Below, one piece after another: positions 12,651 to 24,359 of a stretch of 64,000 nucleotides of DNA; position 1 is the stretch's first letter; every line of letters begins with the position of its first letter. Where the stretch lies: assembly GCA_021018815.1 (NCBI GenBank), contig JAITYX010000087.1, positions 1,988,001 through 2,052,000 of the forward strand. Direction: 5' to 3'. The position numbers were made by a program, and so were the translations under genes. Under the pieces are notes generated by a model that was not told the DNA's origin, did no database searches, and saw nothing but the letters and a program-made list of their open reading frames with translations. The stretch comes from Talinum fruticosum. Its lineage: Eukaryota; Streptophyta; Magnoliopsida; Caryophyllales; Talinaceae.

Positions 12651-12960
12651 CTAATGCGAGTGTAGAGGAACTGCTCGATGATCATGCAACCAAGGGCATC
12701 CTAGAAGTAGATTGAAAGTGGTCGGGACATCTAAGACTTGGAATTTAATATTCCTCTCCACTAGCCCTATATTGATTGGAAGGTCCACTATTCCCAAGAT
12801 TATTCTTCTAGAATTATCATATGCTCGGAGATGGACAGTTTTCTTAGAGAGTTGTTGCTCGCTAATTCCTAAGCTCTTAGCAGTTTGCCGGGGACACACG
12901 TTAACTAATGATCCGTTGTCTACCAAGGTTAAGGTAAAAAACTTTTTAATGCAAGTTACG
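12651..12960 (-). pseudogene. Aspartic protease of element G
   Basis: The frame 12926-12651 (91 residues) opens with VDNGSLVNVCP, the active-site loop of Tat/Ogre proteases (Asp3, with Asn in place of Ser/Thr of the classic D-S/T-G), preceded by a Thr/Leu-rich strand (about 12950-12930). Later come LRAYDNSRR, GIVDLPINIG, FQVLDVPTTFNLLLGCPWLH; the LLLGCPWLH block is the conserved C-terminal part of this protease family. The stop at the end follows a frame change. It would process the Gag-Pol polyprotein. Confidence 0.85.
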
Positions 12961-13056
12961 AGTTAAATAAAGAGCATTGTTGTGTGCAACGCCTTCTTAC
13001 GGGAGATCCTTCTAATCAAAAGTAATGGTTCCATCCCCACTTGTTAACCAATCCTA

Positions 13057-13308
13057 CTACTTCCTCGGCGTGGTTTCGGGAGAAACTTCAATCTTACTGA
13101 GTGCCTCGATTAAAGCTTGTCTATGTTTCTGGGAAACAGATATTAATTGCCGGATAGAAATGTCGGCTTTTAATTTATAGAGTTTCTTTAGGATTTGATC
13201 TTCTTCCTTTATAACTTTAGGTTCTTTTAGGGCTTCCTGAGTGCTGTTGTGGACCCAAGGGTGCGTTGTGCCGTCTTGATCTAGTAAGAAACTAAACAAG
13301 TATGGCAC
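13057..13308 (-). pseudogene. Conserved gag-protease junction segment of element G
   Basis: This 83-residue frame contains EEDQILKKLYKLKADISIRQ followed by SQKHRQALIEALSKIEV and ETTPRK. In Tat/Ogre elements a segment of this pattern lies just upstream of the protease. Its biochemical role is not known to me. It lies in the expected place between gag (ending about 13480) and protease (12960). Confidence 0.65.
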
Positions 13309-13479
13309 TTAGTGTTTCCCCAAAAGTCTTCTTCTAAGGGTGGCGTGCCCCGAAGTCGTCACTATTGTTGTCATCATCTCTAGTTTCATAGACATCTTTT
13401 TCATCACTTACCCACAGCCCCTGGACCTCTCGGATCCAATGTTGGTAAACTAAGAAGCGGTTGTGACTCATTAACATCT

Positions 13480-14648
13480 CGAGATAAAGATAGAAGGATC
13501 CCACCGACTTGGTGTGGCTTCGGTAAAGATGGCTAAGGTACCGCTTAGAAGGGTTTTTATTATTACTTGGTTTTTAGCAGCCTTAGGCGGGGGTAATTGG
13601 CCATTTCGAAATATATCTTCTAGATTGTCCTGGAATGTCCAACACCATTCGAGTATCGTGTTCCGGTGCACGATGGTATTTGCAAAATTTTCCCGCATCC
13701 CAATTTTTAGACCGTGTCGCTATTTCGATTCTGCTCTAATGGGTGACTTTTGTGGTCACGGTGACAATTCTATCTATTAGTAAACCAGCATCTTTGAGAG
13801 TTGAAAAGTTCATCATGGGTAGGAATTTGAGGTGCTGATTATAATTGGGTTGAAGGTTCTTCACAATAATGCGGACTTGATCCTTCTCGGAGGGTCGGTC
13901 AACCATGTGGGCTGCCTTTGCTCTCCATCCGATCGGGAAATCTCTCCTTCTTACCTTGCTTGATTAATTCCAAGTCTTTAAGAGTTACAGGTGGATCTGT
14001 GTTATAGGAGTATTGATGGAGGAATTCCTTGCATAAATCTGTCCAATTGGCAACCTTACGTGGGTCGATCTGCGTTATACCATTTCATGACATCGATATC
14101 AAATGTCCAGGGAAGATGGTGTGATAAGTGTCTTCAAGAATGTTCTTAAGAGTCATTGCTCCCAAGAAGTTGCTCACGTGATGATGAGGATTCTCGAAAC
14201 CTTTGAACTTAATATTAGGCATGGTACACTTAGGAGGTTGTTTACCCTTAGGAATTGAAGTGAATCCCTTATGATCAAAATAATAATTGCTGAACATGGA
14301 TGACTCCCTTAACATCCGTTCAATATGATCTATGCGGGAATCGGATCGAGTTTTGGATTTAGGCTCATGAGACTTAGGTTTAGGATTATCCGGAGAAGAT
14401 TGGATGGGTGGAGGTGGTATAATCATAGCCATTTCACTTTCCACACGCTCGGCTTCTTTGGTTTCTTCCCTTCTCCTATATTCATCTTCCTCATCTCTCC
14501 GACTAACCTCCATAAACCTTATGATAGTCGTAAGATCTCTAAATATAGAGGATATATGTTCTTCTTGATCGGTTAGCCTGGTTTACACCTTAGCTATATT
14601 CTCATTAAGCATACTGAGACTAAGATACTGTTCGGGATTAGGATCCAT
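13480..14648 (-). pseudogene. Gag of element G
   Basis: The likely start is the ATG at 14648-14646 (MDPNPEQYLSLSMLNENIAK), which extends the annotated-looking frame 14513-14085 upstream through one in-frame TAA. Residues after that form a charged Glu/Arg helix, a Pro-rich stretch (IIPPPPIQSSP), and then the gag core: MPNIKFKGFENPHHHVSNFL, a degraded W.DLC.EFLHQYSYN segment (about 14055-14000), and LELIKQGK. The C-terminal part to 13471 is out of frame with stops. Gag builds the virus-like particle. The position after a 1.5-kb leader and before protease agrees with the family. Confidence 0.75.
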
Positions 14649-16110
14649 TGGAAAGGAACTCTTTCTAGGTATTGTCTTAGAATAAGGAGTGGATTGTGAC
14701 AAGTGTAGTATGCACCGAAGCTTGTCGCACTGGTGTAGACCGCGGAGTAGAAAGAAATGACGATGTGCTTGGACTCCTTGGCTAGACGTTGTAATCTTTT
14801 AGAGCTCGGATTCCAACGATACCCGGTTGCTGTAGACTTCCCTATTTTGCAACCCAAAAGGATGAGGTTTAGGACCATGTGAGAGAAGATCACTTTTAGG
14901 AGGAAGGGACTTAAGTGCAAGACTCGAGGAAACTAAAGATGCTTTTTTTGGATGCACATAAAGAATGCAATGATGATATGATAAATGATTTGCTTGACTA
15001 TGATGCTTAAAGAAAAGATGCTTCCTATATGATAATGCATTTTCCTACTTGAGATGAACTTTGGACTAAATGCAAAATGAGAATGATGGACTTATTTATC
15101 CAAATATGAAATGATTTTGTTTGGCTAATGCAAATGGACTCATCTAATGAGATGATTTTATTTGGCTAATGCAAATGGACTCACCTAATGAGATGATTTT
15201 ATTTGGCTAATGCGAATGGACTCACCTAATTAGATGATTTAATTTGGCTAATGCGAATGGACTCACCTAATGAGATTATTTTATTTGGCTAATGCAAATG
15301 GACTACCTAATGAGATGATGTTATTTAGCTAATGCAAATGGACTCACCTAATAAGATGATGTAAGACTAAATGTGATCATGAAAAAGGAAAGGACTTAAC
15401 ATTGAGAAAAGGGAGCTTTCGGTAAGACCCTTTCACAAATAGCAACTACTTAGGCTATTAGAAAGATAATTTTGAGATGACACGGGAAAATGCGAACAAA
15501 CGACCGACCCCTACTAGGAAAAAAAGGCATTTTGACTTTTGGCTAAATGCATATAATGGACCGACTCTAGAAAATTTTAAAGTGTTTTATTCTCACCCAT
15601 GTAAGGGTCTAAATCAAGCACTCCTCACCTATTCCTAAAGGCTCATGAGCAGAAGATTAAATCTAAAACAAACACACTTATCCAAGCATGCAAGTGAAGT
15701 CCGAGGGAAAACCTAGAAGTCCAAAAGTTCTATGGCCCAAAAATTCAAAAGTCTGGATACATGGTAACTCGTAGTCCGAAATTTGGTCCCCATGGGTTGC
15801 ATGGATTCGGGATACCAACTAGAATCTCGATGCCTCTTGGTGAACCAAAGGGTTTAGTCCAAGAATGTGTGCTACACGGAGGAGGCACGTTTCCTTGGCA
15901 AATCAAGCCTAGTTGGGCCCGCCGAGGAAACAATGGGAGCCTCTCTCCCGAAAGGGTTAAGCAGCGGGTGCAATAAAGTTTTCACTAGTGGTCCCAAACA
16001 ATATTTAAACTAATTCAAAAGTTGCAAAATGCGGGATGCCTAATGCAAGCACATCATTAAAAAACACACTACTAAAATTTTCAAGTTTCGCCCTCTTGAT
16101 AAAAAGTCTA
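14649..16110 (-). other. Untranslated leader of element G
   Basis: This stretch lies between the PBS and the gag start. Long leaders are usual in Tat/Ogre elements. It contains the 41-bp tandem repeat at 15113-15357. No coding sequence is supported; the short frames near 15745-15976 do not match a known family. Confidence 0.6.
15113..15357. repeat. Tandem repeat, 6 copies of 41 bp
   Basis: The unit begins GATTTTATTTGGCTAATGCA and ends CACCTAATGAGAT. Six consecutive copies occur with a few substitutions and one single-base deletion (fifth copy, GGACTACC instead of GGACTCACC). It lies in the leader of element G. There are no unique spacers, so it is not a CRISPR. Confidence 0.95.
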
Positions 16111-16128
16111 TCCCCAGTGGAGTCACCA
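16111..16128 (-). promoter_or_regulatory. Primer binding site of element G
   Basis: On the minus strand this reads TGGTGACTCCACTGGGGA, two bases after the LTR end. The TGGYGACTC..CTGGGGA form is typical of Tat/Ogre elements, which are described as primed by tRNA-Arg; I have not checked the tRNA match. Confidence 0.75.
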
Positions 16129-16129
16129 T

Positions 16130-18131
16130 TGTAGGAACCATGACCCGCGCCTCGGGGGCCTTGCCGCTGAGCTTTCCCACTATGTGTCGGGTCTCTCTTT
16201 TTAAGGATTGATTTTGAAGATTGTTTTGAAAGTCGATTTTAGAATGTAGGGATGAACCTTTTATTAAGATTTCTAAACTTTATTAAATCTAGTTGAAATG
16301 AATTAAATTAGATTTGATTGGCGATTTTATTAATCTTTTTATTTTAGAAATTATTTTCGAAGTCCCAAGATATTGTTTGCCAATTAAAGGATAAATGAAA
16401 TTAGGATTAGGGTTACTGCTGTGGGGCTTTAGGGCCGATTCGTATGAAAACACCAATCCGGACCGAAGCCACCACCGCCATCCCAAGGTGCTAGCCGTAG
16501 CCTACACCAGGGGAAGGTGAGCGCCGGCCGGAGGCCATGGCTGGTGGAACTAGCCTCGGTCTCTACCCCGTAGGCGGATCCAGATCCTAATGCCATTTTT
16601 TCCTACAACCGAAAAACATCGAGATGCGAATTTAGATATAATAAAGCATAAAACAAGGGAGTCGCTAGTTAATTTTTAGAGAAGAAAACTAACAAAAACA
16701 AAATAAATGCGCTCTCAATCATAGTATGGGAAACTAAGACTAAAAGAGGCATAAAGATGACTCCATCAGTCTTGAACCGAGAATCGGATTCGGGGTGAGG
16801 GTGAGGGTACGAAACGTAGGGACAAACCCTTGCATTCCTCCCTTCCAAAGACGACCATCACTAGTTCAAGTAGTGTGTTAATAAAGATGTAAAAAGCAAG
16901 CATACAACAGCGTGTAAAGCGAAATTAAAGTAACCAAAACATAACTAGAAAAACGGTAAAAGAAAGCAATAAAAGAAAGGAAAGCGAGAAATAAAAAAAT
17001 TACATTAGTCGGGAGGAAATTAAAGAGATTACATCTCTTAAAACACAATACGTGAAAGCCAATAAAACAGTAAATAAATATAACCGTTCGAAGGCTGAAA
17101 TATGGCCCTCGAGGTTGTCCCACCATGCTGATCCGGATCTCCTTGCCGGATCTCTTGATGTAATGGTGACAATCCAAAGAAAAGGGCTAGTTGTATAAAT
17201 CGTATCCGGGGTATGGTAGTGATTAGTTGAATGGATGCCCAAGGATCGGAATAATCGAATATTCTTTAGCTCTTTGCACGAATTCAATGGTAGTAAGTAG
17301 AAAAGATGAATGTTTTAAGATCAATTTTGGCAAAGTAACGTTTAGATGAGAGTATTCTGGTTAGCTTTTGCGGCATGATACTAAGGCAAGAAGTCGTATG
17401 GGAATGAGAGTCATACGTCTCTATTTATAGGAGAGGACCTAGGTCACAAATGACCTAGGGTTTGCCTCCATTCGGTTGTCCAAACAGACTAAAAGAAAAC
17501 TGGACCATTTCCTTAAGAGATAGAACCGGATCGGAATAGGATAAGACTGGATTGAACCGGTCAAAAATGGGAAGGTGGGCGCCGGCCAATCGGAGCCTCC
17601 TAGGGTTTCGTGCCCTAGTTGTGCCTCCGAGGACTTTCCAAGGTCAAAACGTAGCGTTGCACCAAGAAGGCGGGCGCCGGCCTCATGACGTCGTTTTGGG
17701 GAAAGAACTTCTAGCCTCATGTGGGCTCTTACATGAAGCTCAAAACGCAGCATTTTGATGCTCCCGACCATGAAATGCAACGCTTTAACGTCGTCTTCGA
17801 GTCTCAGCTCCTTATCCGACTTGGACGCAAGTAGAATGCGGTATTCTGCACTTGGAATTTCCTGGCACACATTATGGGAGTCCACAATCTCTTAAGGCTC
17901 AGCCCGACTTTTGGACGGCCCGAAAGAAAAGAGGATTTATGGACCGACCCTAGGCAAAAGGTTATTTAAGTGGTGCTTGGGGGTTCTTTGTGGTTTGTCT
18001 GGCTTATTGTATCGATCGATTACGATCCGGAATCCAAATCCGCAAACAGGACTCGGGATTATCATCATCGGGCCTACAAAACAAAATATAGAAATAACGA
18101 GATAAAGGACGACACTTTTTAGGTGTCTACA
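16130..18131 (-). repeat. 5' LTR of element G, 2.0 kb
   Basis: In minus orientation it begins TGTAGACACC (18131) and ends GGTTCCTACA (16130), giving TG..CA ends. A TATA box on the minus strand (CTCCTATAAATAGAG) covers about 17421-17436, some 700 bp into the LTR, as expected for U3/R. Two GC-rich GCGCCGGCC blocks lie at about 17578-17590 and 17670-17685. The neighbouring CCAAG (18132-18136) is gag sequence of SIRE element A and is the presumed right-hand target duplication; the left copy is not in view. Confidence 0.85.
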
Positions 18132-18136
18132 CCAAG

Positions 18137-19236
18137 TAGTAAATCAAGGTTTTTCTAACCTTAAGTAAGTTTCAAAACCAACTCCTAAGACTGAGTGAGC
18201 TTTTGTTTTAATTGCTTATTCTCCGTTCCGAGGCACTCATACTCAATCTCATTATCTTGAGTAATAGTCTCAAGTACCTTCGGGTTTTATCTCAAATTTT
18301 CTAAATCATTTTTCAAAGAATTGTTCTCGGGACTAAGAAACGTTAATTTCTCTTTAAATTCGGAAGAATCGAATTGGACTTCTTCTCCAAAGTAAAAATG
18401 TATTTAGCTAGATCATGCTTAGTGAATTTGAGAAAGTAGTTGATTACCCCATGAGGGTCTGTTTCCTTAGTATCTCGATGCTTTACTTTCGACTCGGATC
18501 CAACCTCCGAGTCCGACAGAGCCATGAGACATTTTGACTTATCGTTAGTGTCATCATCTTTTCGATTCATCATCACTCGGTGGCTACCATAGCCTTTTTC
18601 TTCTTTTTGTCCTTTCTCCTCTTTGGGCAGTCCTTGACTATGTGTTCTTTGTTGCCACACTCAAAGCAACCAGAGTTCTTAGTTAAAGTTAAATTTGAAG
18701 GAGATAAGAATTTACCTTTTCTCGTCCTTTAGAACTCTTGCTTAGGCTTCTTCCGCCACCTTTTGTATTTCATCTCGCCACTTTTTTTATTTTATCATTT
18801 TCTTGAATCCTCAGGCTAGAAGTGCCATGGGCTCTTCTTTGAAATATGAGGAGCTCGGACTAGGACCAGGTTCTTCTAAGACTTTGAGAGTAATGTTTCT
18901 TTTGGTATTGACCTCAAATTCTTCTTCCTCTAGATGCAACTTATGGGTGAATAGTTTCCCAATGAGTTCATCTGGCTTCAATTAAGTAAAATCCTAAGTT
19001 TCTTCAATAGTAGTCACCTTAGGACCCCATTTTCTCTTAGGTAGACTGTTTAGTATCTTTATGACAATCTCTTCATGAGATATCTTTGGACTTGAGATTG
19101 TTGACAATCTCAGTGAAGTAGATGTACATTTGAGTTATGTTCTAATTAGACTCCATCTTTAACATTTCATACTTGTAGAGATACTAACTTATCTTAACTT
19201 CACTTCACTGGTACCTTCATAAGTAGTAACCGAGTG
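18137..19236 (-). pseudogene. SIRE-type element A, 3' half of gag
   Basis: Minus-strand gag of a Ty1/copia element of the SIRE/Maximus type. The zinc knuckle CFECGNKEHIVKDCPK lies at about 18668-18623 (C-x2-C-x4-H-x4-C intact), followed by an acidic Asp/Ser stretch (SDSEVGSES) and a coiled-coil-like tail. The left end is cut by the gypsy LTR at 18131. The right end is interrupted by a solo LTR of the same family; the N-terminal half of the same gag continues at 20645. Frameshifts lie on both sides of the knuckle. Pol of A is not in the window; it should lie beyond the left end of element G. Confidence 0.85.
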
Positions 19237-20644
19237 TGAAGGTTTGCTCTTGAGAGTTTGAATCACCCTAGAAAGAGGGGGTTAATAGGGTTAGAAGGAA
19301 ATTTTGCGGAATAAAAGAGTTTTCTCGCAAAGTATGAACTTAGAAAATAATTCGAGTCTAGAATGAACTTAGAAAGACAAAACTCAAAAGATATGTGGGA
19401 ACCCTCTTGGGACAGAAAACCACGGGATAGTGTCTATCTAGACACCAAGTCAAATCCACTATTTTAAATCCACAAAATACAAGGATCGACTCTTATAGAA
19501 TTGCTCTCTTAGACAATTCAATACAAGTTTTCCTAGATTCAGAAATTCCCTTATCTATTCTAATACTTCCTAACTGAGATAGCCCTTATAGTTAGGGACA
19601 ATTGAGCTAATTAACCCTTACAGCTTTAGTCAAGGGACTTTACAAAGAATTGAAGTAAGTAAGAGTGTTTTATAAGACTTCTTTTACAACTTAGAAAGTA
19701 AGAACTTAAGTACGAGTTGAAATCTAAAGATTGAGAGAGTATGATCTGAATGAGTTTGTCTATCTTCATTAAAATGGCTTCTATTTATATACAGCAGGCG
19801 GAGTAGCCATTGCGACTAATTCTGGATTGGGAAATTTCACTAGCCATTGTAACAGGTAGTATGATTCCCTCGAAAAAGAGTCGTTACAAATGTGAACGTT
19901 GTGCTTTGGAGCCTAGCTCAAAAGGTGGTCCAACCCACTAGTTATGACTGAGATCCGGGGTGAAAACAATCGTTAGACTCCAAGTTGAAGGTTATCGGAT
20001 TTGGTACAACCCTAACACGGTGTCCGAGCCTTGTCCCGAAACAACGCTTTTCCGTCCGACGGTGTTTGACGGTTAGAAGCTGGTTACTCTTGCTTTTTAA
20101 AATGAGATTAAAATTCTTTAATCAACCTGCAAAAGCAAATCAAAGTGATACTCAAAGTATAAAAATACTTTGCTCTAAGATTAGGCAAGGATAATAATTA
20201 ATTCATAATAATTAAGCACTTAATTATCCTTATCATGAGAAAATGGAATTTTCCGAGTCTAATATTCAATAGGTTCTAATTCCATTTTGTGTTTATCTTT
20301 TAGATTAATAAGAGACTAAAATTATATAGACACATTGCTTCAAATTGATCAAATAAATAATTTCAATTAACAAATCGACTTAGAAGTATGAATTAACAAA
20401 GTAATTCTTTTTAGTGAATGCAGAAAGTCGAGTTCGAATAATATATGCATGTGAAATTATTTACTTATGATAACTGTCTAAGTCGTATATGAGTGGGCTA
20501 GAAACCCGAGTGATGTATGTTTTACTCAAGAAACGTTTTCGAGTAGGTTAGACAAGTATTGAAAACTTAAAGATGAGCTTCTTAAAGAGTGAGAATGACT
20601 TGAATTCAAAACTATAGAGAGATAAAGTTATACCCGAGTCTTCA
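19237..20644 (-). mobile_element. Solo LTR of the SIRE family inside gag of element A
   Basis: This 1408-bp segment matches the LTRs of elements B, D and E in content and order. In minus orientation it begins TGAAGACTCGGG and ends GCAAACCTTCA. It separates two halves of A's gag. Flanks in plus view are CGAGTG (19231-19236) and CAAGTG (20645-20650), a diverged 5-6 bp target duplication. The minus-strand TATA is at about 19785-19800. With no internal region it is a solo LTR. Confidence 0.85.
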
Positions 20645-21035
20645 CAAGTGTGTCCCGGACTTCCTTTGCAGTATCACAAGCGGACACTCTGTTGTATTCC
20701 GCTAAGTCAATAGCACATGTTCATTGCCTTCAAGTTCTTTCTATGTTTCTCATTCTCTTCGAGTAGTGAATTCCGACTTCACCTTAGCTACTTGTACGAG
20801 TGCCATCTGTCTTGGTGGGAATATAATTTCCATTGCGAGATGATGTTCCGGACATCTTTATCATAGTTCCGGATAAAGCACTCCATGATCTTCTTCTAGT
20901 GAACGAAGTTTGATCCCTTGAACATAGGTGGTCTAGTGAAAGATCTTCCTTCATCAAACTCTCCATAATTAAGAGTAATATGATCTTTAAACCTTTGATT
21001 ATTAGATCCTTTGAGAAGGCTAGGCTTCCATACCA
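20645..21035 (-). pseudogene. SIRE-type element A, PBS and 5' half of gag
   Basis: The PBS is at 21023-21035 (minus: TGGTATGGAAGCC, a mutated TGGTATCAGAGCC complementary to initiator tRNA-Met). Gag begins near 20985, where the ATG seen in element D is ATA here. Readable residues are NYGEFDEGRSFTRPPMFKGS followed by NFVH and an in-frame stop, as in the UBN2/SIRE-type gag start. Six bases beyond the PBS spacer the sequence switches to the opposite-strand LTR of B: only TGAACG (21038-21043) of A's own LTR remains here, and the rest resumes at 31569. Confidence 0.85.
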
Positions 21036-21043
21036 ATTGAACG

Positions 21044-22493
21044 TGAAGACTCGGGTATAAATCTCTATCTCTCTTAGGTTTTGATTCTAAGTCATTCCGT
21101 ATTTTCTAGAAACTCCTATCTAAGTTTTCATCTGTTTTGACTGACTCGAAAGAGATTTATTACATATCTCCTACACTCGGTGTTTCTAACTCACTCGGAC
21201 ATCACTCGAAACATCGCATGCTCAAATAATTTCTCTAATCCTTTTATTCCGAGCATTGACTTTGTATTTCAACGCAAAGTGAATTACAGCGTTAATTATT
21301 TATTCTAAGTCAGTTCACCTCTTTGAGAATTATTTGACCGAGATCAAGTTCGTTTACTCTAATATTTTACTCTTTCTAACTTGATTATTTTAGGATTGAC
21401 TCAAGATGGAATTTGAGCATATTGAATATTAGACTAAGAAAATTCCATTCTTTTTGGCGAAAGATAACTAAACACTTAATTACTCTAATTTAATTATTAT
21501 CTGTGCCTAATCTTAGACCAAAGTATTTTATACTTTGAGAACCAATGTGGTTTTCTTTTGTAGGTTATTCAAACGAGGCTAATCTATTTTTGAATTTCAA
21601 AAGCAACTAGCTTCTAGCCATTAAACACCAGTAGACAAGTTTTAACTACTTACGGACATGGCTCGATACACCGTGTCGGTGTTGTTTGTTTCCAAAACTG
21701 GAAAAACTCCAACTCTAGGCCTAACGGTTGTTTCCACCACAGTTTTCAGTCACCACCAAGAGATTGGACCATCTTTTGGAGCCTAGAGCCGTTGCATAAC
21801 TTTCACATCCCGACAGATCTTTTACGAGTGGCTTAGAATAGTCGTTACAACGGCTAGTGAAGATTTCGATCCATAACCAAGACTCAACGGTCACTCTGCC
21901 TGGTTGGCCATAAATAAAAGCCACCTCACAAGACTAGAAGATTGCTGAACACATTGCTAGAACTGATCATATTGTTGAATTAATTTATGTTCTCATTCTT
22001 ACTCAATCTTCTACTTATAACTCCAACTCTATATTTAATATTTTCGAGTTGTCAAGAACTTCTTGTAATCAATTACATACTTCTCTTACTTTCTTAGTAA
22101 GTCTCTTGACTTACCTGTAAGAGTTAACTCAGCTTCGGTTGTACCAGATTGTAAAGGTTACCTCGGTTAGGAAGTACTAGATTAGATAAGGGAACGTCCG
22201 AGTCTAGGAAAACTTTGTAAGGAATTGTTTAAGGGAGCAATTCTGGTTGAGTCCGTTCTTTGTATTTTTGTGGATTCAAAATAATGAATTTGGCTTGGTG
22301 CTTGGATTAGCACTATCCATGGTTTTCTACCCTAGGAGGGTTTCCACGTATATCCGTGTTATTGCCTTTCCGAGTCCAATCTAGACTTAGAATCTACGTT
22401 TGGTTTGTATTGGTGTAAAAATTGTTTAATTTTCTTCATCACCCTATTCACCCCCTCTAGGGTGACACGAGACTCTCCATGAACAAACCTTTA
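21044..22493 (+). repeat. 5' LTR of element B
   Basis: It begins TGAAGACTCGGG; the end is CAAACCTTTA, a mutated form of the family's CAAACCTTCA. The TATA-like box CATAAATAAAAG is at about 21908-21920, just upstream of the probable transcription start. The sequence GTTTGTTTCCAAAACTGGAA near 21685 recurs in all LTR copies. Confidence 0.9.
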
Positions 22494-22495
22494 AT

Positions 22496-22508
22496 TGGCA
22501 TCACAACC
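22496..22508 (+). promoter_or_regulatory. Primer binding site of element B
   Basis: TGGCATCACAACC, two bases after the LTR end, is a mutated TGGTATCAGAGCC (initiator tRNA-Met). Element D keeps a closer version, TGGTATCGGAGCC. Confidence 0.85.
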
Positions 22509-22551
22509 TAGCCTTTCAAAAGGATTTCACCATCCAAAGGTATAGGATAAG

Positions 22552-23951
22552 ATGGCTCGGAACAATGAAGAGTTCGATGAAGGAAGATCATCCGAGTAGA
22601 CCACCAAAGTTCAAAGGGTCAAACTTTGTACATTGGAAGAAGATGATGGATTGTTTCTTGATGGACAACGATGAAGATGTTTGGAACATAATCCAAGCGA
22701 GCAACTACATTCCAATGAAAACGGAGAATGAAACTCTTGCGCATAAAACCAAATCTAAGTTCACCACTGAAGAGACCGAGAAATTCAAAAAGAACTTCAA
22801 AGCTATGAACATACGGATGTGTGCTATTAGCACGGAAGAATGCAACGAGGTCTTAGCCTCGTGACAAAGCCAGAGAAGTGTGAGACACTCTTGTCAACAC
22901 TTATGAAGGAACAGGCCAAGTAAAACGAGGCAAAGATAAGTCAATATCTTCATAAATACAAACCGTTCAAGATGGAGCTAGAAGAAAACATCACTCGGAT
23001 ATATGTTTGGTTCATAGAGATTACTAATAATCTCAAATCTCTAGGTAGAAAGATCTCTCAAGAAGAAATGTCCAGAAAGATTCTGAGAAGTCTACCTAAA
23101 AAGAGATGGGGTCCCAAGGTGACAGCCATTGAAGAAGCTCGGAACCTCTCTCAACTAAGACCGAGACGAGCTTATTGGGAAGTTACTTATCCACGAGATT
23201 CATCTCGGATAAAGAAGATGCCGAGTTTAGCACCAAAAGAAACATTGTGTTGAAGGCCTTAGAAAGCGAGATGGGAAAATTTGAGCACATCAGAATATGA
23301 AGAGGATCCTATGGTACTCATAGCCCATGGCTTCAAGAGAATGATAAAATACGAGAAGTGGAAAAAGAGGCCAAAGGATGAGTTCTACAAGAAAGATAAG
23401 GACGAGAAAAGGTAAATATTCATCCCCTTCAAAGTTATCTTTATCTAAGAACTCTGGTTGCTTTGAATGTGGCAGCAAGGAGCACATAGTCAAAGATTGT
23501 CCCAAAAGAAAGAATGATAGAAAGAAGAAGGCTATGATGGCTACCTGGAGTGATGACGACTCATCTAAAGAAGATGATTCCGACGACTCAAAGTGTCTTA
23601 TGGCACTTACCGACTCGAAGTCTGAATCCGAGTCGGACAATGAGAATTCGAGATATTGAGGAGGTAATTGAATACTTTCTCAAATTCTCCAAAGTTGATT
23701 TAGCCACATATATTTATACTTTTGAAGAAAAGTCCGATTATGACTCTTCACAACTCAAGAAAAAACTTGAGTCTTTTACTACTCGAGAGCAATGTTTTGA
23801 AAAATGAGTTAGAAAACCTGAGACAAAATCTAAAGTACTTAAAACCGAGTGCTCAAGAAAATGAGACTGAGTCTAAGTCACTCGAACGAGAGAATAAGAA
23901 ACTAAAAATGAAGCTCAATGAGTCTCAAAAGCTTGTTTTGAAACTCACTTA
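22552..23951 (+). pseudogene. Gag of element B
   Basis: Starts with MARNNEEFDEGRSSE and a stop; a single-base shift restores the frame read from 22565. Domains: the UBN2-type capsid region (PPKFKGSNFVHWKKMMDCFL, VWNIIQ, NFKAMNIRMCAI), a second part at 22972-23253 (ITRIYVWFIEITNNLKSLGR, WGPKVTAIEEA), the zinc knuckle CFECGSKEHIVKDC at 23459-23500, an acidic Ser/Asp stretch, and a coiled coil (LKNELENLRQN, LERENKKLKMKL) ending at 23951. At least four stops or shifts break it. Gag forms the particle and binds RNA through the knuckle. Confidence 0.9.
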
Positions 23952-24359
23952 AGGTCAAAAAACCTTGATCTTTTACTTAGATCTCAATGTGTCTCATTCA
24001 GGAAAGAAGGACTTGGTTACAATGCTGAAGAGGAATCTAATTCCTATTCAAATTTTTTCAAAGCTGATTCTAGAACTGTAAAGTTCGGGAAGGCTGAGCA
24101 TGATCGATTTCATAAGAATGAAAAGAGGATTGAGCCCGGACCGGTTTATAGGAAAAGGTCTTCTCCACTTGTTTGCAAAAGAAAAGATTTTCAAAAGAAG
24201 GAGACATAGACTTAGTTTTCTAGAAGGTAGACTCATAATCGGACCATACTAAAAATTATTCAAATCCGGGTTCCCAAGAGTGCTCTTCCTCAAAGAAAGA
24301 TCACGAGTAAAGATAGTTACTTGGGTTTATAAGAGGAAGTGAGAAGGGTTTGTTTGTTT

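Larger units (their letters stand above)
5959..18131 (-). mobile_element. Ty3/gypsy retrotransposon, Tat/Ogre lineage (element G), left LTR not seen
   Basis: Minus-strand order from the right: LTR (16130-18131), PBS, long leader with tandem repeats, gag, protease, RT, RNase H, a second RNase H, integrase. Two adjacent RNase H domains and an LTR starting TGTAGACACC mark the Tat/Ogre branch. The right LTR end abuts CCAAG (18132-18136), which belongs to the gag of SIRE element A, so G inserted into A. The matching left LTR is not visible; it is either off the window's left edge or deleted. The antisense ORF at 6379-8011, and possibly the PMD gene further left, would then lie between integrase and the 3' LTR. 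All pol frames contain stops or shifts, so the copy is dead. Confidence 0.82.

Noticed and set aside
15113..15357. CRISPR-like array
   Set aside because: Units are contiguous 41-bp tandem copies with no unique spacers, in a plant retroelement leader.
17439..17885. 148-residue minus-strand ORF
   Set aside because: Lies within the G LTR downstream of its TATA box; no family pattern and LTRs are normally non-coding.
23290..23640. 116-residue minus-strand ORF with hydrophobic stretch
   Set aside because: It is the complement of element B gag, including the zinc knuckle; shadow frame.
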